Notes under the pieces: generated by a model
The model's database searches: none
Seen by the model: the letters and a program-made list of their open reading frames with translations, nothing else
What the model was told of the DNA's origin: nothing
In this document: positions 43,241 to 45,236 of the stretch, piece by piece
How positions within the stretch are numbered: the stretch's first letter is position 1
How the letters are laid out: each line of letters opens with the position of its first letter
Assembly: GCF_018918095.1 (NCBI RefSeq)
Contig: NZ_JAHLPV010000021.1
Coordinates: 1 to 45,236, forward strand
Source of the DNA: Acetivibrio sp. MSJd-27
GTDB lineage: Bacteria; Bacillota; Clostridia; UMGS1840; HGM11507
Reading direction: 5' to 3'
DNA: 45,236 nucleotides
Made by a program: the position numbers and the translations under genes

Positions 43241-43552
43241 ATGGAAGAAAAGGAAATTTCATTACGTCTTGCTACTCTTCGTACCAAGAAAAAAGTTTCA
43301 GCACGCGAAATGAGTTTAGCAATTGGCCAAAACCCTAACTATATAAATCACATTGAAACCGGAAGTGCTACTCCCTCTTTATCAGGATTATCGTATATCT
43401 GCGAATATCTTGGAATAACCATGAGTGAATTTTTCGATTTCAATTCTACCAACCCCACAAAGTTGAACAAAATTAACGAATACTTAAAGAAGTTAGATGA
43501 TGAACAACTTGAAGTAATTGAAAACCTCGTCAAAAACTTAGCCAATAAATAA
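43241..43552 (+). CDS. XRE-family regulator (SinR/phage-repressor type)
   Basis: A 103-residue protein starting at ATG 43241 after AAGGAGGGTGAATACT. Residues about 6-62 are the HTH_3 domain (LRTKKKVSAREMSLAIGQNPNYINHIETG), followed by GITMSEFFDF and a helical tail for dimerisation. It is divergent from the recombinase with a shared operator, the usual layout of a mobile-element repressor. Confidence 0.87.
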   Translation: MEEKEISLRLATLRTKKKVSAREMSLAIGQNPNYINHIETGSATPSLSGLSYICEYLGITMSEFFDFNSTNPTKLNKINEYLKKLDDEQLEVIENLVKNLANK

Positions 43553-43556
43553 AACT

Positions 43557-43591
43557 AGCCGTCTACAGAATCAAATCTGCAGACGGCTTTT
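43557..43591 (+). terminator. XRE gene terminator
   Basis: AGCCGTCT and AGACGGCT pair with extra pairing in between (AGA/TCT), followed by TTTGC. Confidence 0.75.
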
Positions 43592-43673
43592 GCTTTCATT
43601 ATGTAAAACTGTTTATGAAACAAACATCTATTGCAACAAAAATTATAAATACAAAATTTAAAATCAGATGTAA

Positions 43674-45134
43674 TTATATTAGGTTTTGTATGACATACTT
43701 AGATATAAAACTTATATTTTTCATTTTATCCCATGAATCTTGCAATCTTCTTTTTAACTCAAATGCATCTTCGTAGTCATCTCCTATGACCTTTACAATA
43801 GTTTCTACATCTCTTTCATAAATTCCTAAGTCTACCAACATTTTTCTTTGTTTTGATGAGGCAAAATAAAGAAAATCTATGGGTTCTATAATTTTTTTAT
43901 TTAAAATATCCACCAGATTCTTATCAATTTTGGATAGTTTCATGAAATATATTATTAACAGAACTTTGGGATAAAAAATATGTTCAATATAACTTGATTT
44001 CATCCTTATAGTTGTAGAAATAATTGTATCAATATTTGCAGTTGTATAGTATTTACGAACTTCATCAACAACTGTCTTGATTTTTAGTCTATTCATATTT
44101 AGCAGTTTATTAATGATATTTGAATTCATCGGATTAGGTCTACTTTCGATTATTTGATACAATTCACTCACAAGATGCAATCTTCCGTTTTGCGGATTGT
44201 CTATAAATTTTTGTAACTCTGAAATTAATTTACTACAATTAGTTTTATAGCGTCCATATATTTCTTTAACAGTTTCAAACCTTGGTCTACTACCAATATT
44301 TTTTTGATATTCCTCAATCGTAATTCCAAGTTCTTCCAAAAAATTCATGACATCTTCGTAGTGTTCCACGTTTCCTTTTTGAATATCTACATCTTTACTT
44401 TCGTCTGTAATTTCAAACTTTACACTTCTTATCGCATCTATTTTATTATAATCAGGATCGCTTGGCGCCTTCAAATAATATGCATTGCCAACATAATGCT
44501 GATTCAACCTTCCTGTTCGTCCAACCAAATTGAAAAAATCGAATGCTGAAAAATCTGCATCGTTATTATTACGTTCAGACATTCGGGAAGGTTTTGTAAT
44601 AATAATATTTTTTGCTGTAGTATTTACTCCTTCTAACAATGTAGAAGTACATAGTAATCTGTTAAAAACGCCTTCTTTTTCATAATTATCTAATTGAAAC
44701 ATTCGTGTTCCCATTGGAATTTGTCCATTGTGAATTAAATAGCCTCTCTCCATCGCCTTAATTACACACCAATCTTCATGTATTTCTTCCCTTGCCCATA
44801 ACAAAAAATTCTTTGTAACAGCATCTAGTTCTTCAATACAAGGCTCATTAATTAAAAAATTGTTTACATAGTTATATATACCTACAACTGTTGGGAAGAA
44901 TACTAAAGTTTTATCATTGCAATCTATTTCTTTAAGCAAGTTTTGACACTCTGGATATCTATCTTCATGTCTTAGAATTTTTTTAACTTTGACATCATTT
45001 ACTACAGGGGAATACATAGTATTATAAAATACAGGCTTTTTTTCAAGCATTTCAATGTCTTCTATAGAATTTATAAATGGTGCTAATAAAACATATTTTA
45101 AAGCTCTTTGAGCGAGATGACTAACTATTAAAAG
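43674..45134 (-). pseudogene. C-terminal half of a Ski2-like DEAD-box helicase (HamB-like)
   Basis: The frame is open from 45134 (a TGA lies at 45135-45137) to TAG/TAA at 43674; the first ATG is 45050. It has the second RecA-like domain of an SF2 helicase: LVFFPTVVGIYNYVNNF (motif IV), LLCTSTLLEGVNTTAKNIII (motif V), and FDFFNLVGRTGRLNQ (motif VI), followed by a ~250-residue helical C-terminus. Walker A and the DEAD box are missing because the first half has been lost. Family resemblance is to Ski2-like helicases, including HamB of the Hachiman anti-phage system, but HamA is not in the window. It cannot work as a helicase in this form. Confidence 0.7.
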
Positions 45135-45236
45135 TCAAGACATTTTTAAAAAAATTAAGTAATTGAAAAATAGGCGCACTTAAACAAGCCCTATGTTTCA
45201 AGGACTAAAAAAATATTAGATAAAGATTATCTCAAA
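45135..45236. other. Edge of an insertion that cut the helicase
   Basis: The last 100 bases are AT-rich and are not helicase in any frame. One minus-strand frame reads like the tail of another protein (KHRACLSAPIFQLL), perhaps a transposase C-terminus, but it cannot be identified from so little. Nothing more certain is seen. Confidence 0.35.

Overview
This is a Firmicutes genome segment, most likely a spore-forming gut-type clostridium (Clostridia, Oscillospirales-like). That placement is inferred from AGGAGG ribosome-binding sites, AT-rich sigma-A promoters, an AbrB-type regulator with a zinc ribbon, copper-amine-oxidase-type stalk domains, SLH surface anchoring, and the phosphate operon pstSCAB-phoB-phoR-phoU. 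No species-level marker is visible; the only rRNA is a lone 5S gene.

Layout. 1-8030 holds an IS3 transposase scrap, two large secreted proteins with a shared stalk domain around an AraC regulator broken by an in-frame TAG, and a graveyard of mobile DNA (zinc-ribbon transposase scrap, tyrosine-integrase tail) that ends at two tRNA-Ser genes. 8240-19390 holds housekeeping and accessory genes: mgtC, an ABC-F protein, two XRE regulators, prmC with DUF1385, an aldehyde dehydrogenase, a YjbR protein, a MATE exporter, abrB, and a carbon-nitrogen hydrolase whose end overlaps abrB. 19590-26340 is a complete phosphate-scarcity regulon on the minus strand with two Pho-box-like sites before pstS. 26490-30330 is a plus-strand metal locus: a structured leader with a terminator, an FmdE-like protein, and a BtuCD-type ABC importer (lipoprotein, permease, ATPase), possibly for molybdate or tungstate. 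Then come 5S rRNA, an EamA transporter, recA with an SOS-like box, a 1410-residue SLH protein with a beta-helix, and secDF. 40430-45236 is accessory DNA: a small RHH regulator between two 103-bp direct repeats, a DUF6809 protein, a chimeric serine recombinase, an XRE regulator, and the C-terminal half of a Ski2/HamB-like helicase.

The most unusual content is non-coding. Seven copies of an intergenic hairpin element (about 38-144 bp, here called family 1) lie between 12986 and 37524. They start ATAAC, often at or just after a stop codon, and end TTATTGAA. Stem changes between copies are compensatory, so the structure appears to be conserved. A second element (family 2, about 172 bp, two copies) has an end palindrome that is flipped between copies. 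I do not recognise either family.

Many start sites were moved inward from the longest reading frame on the basis of ribosome-binding sites. Family names come from motif recognition only; no database search was possible.
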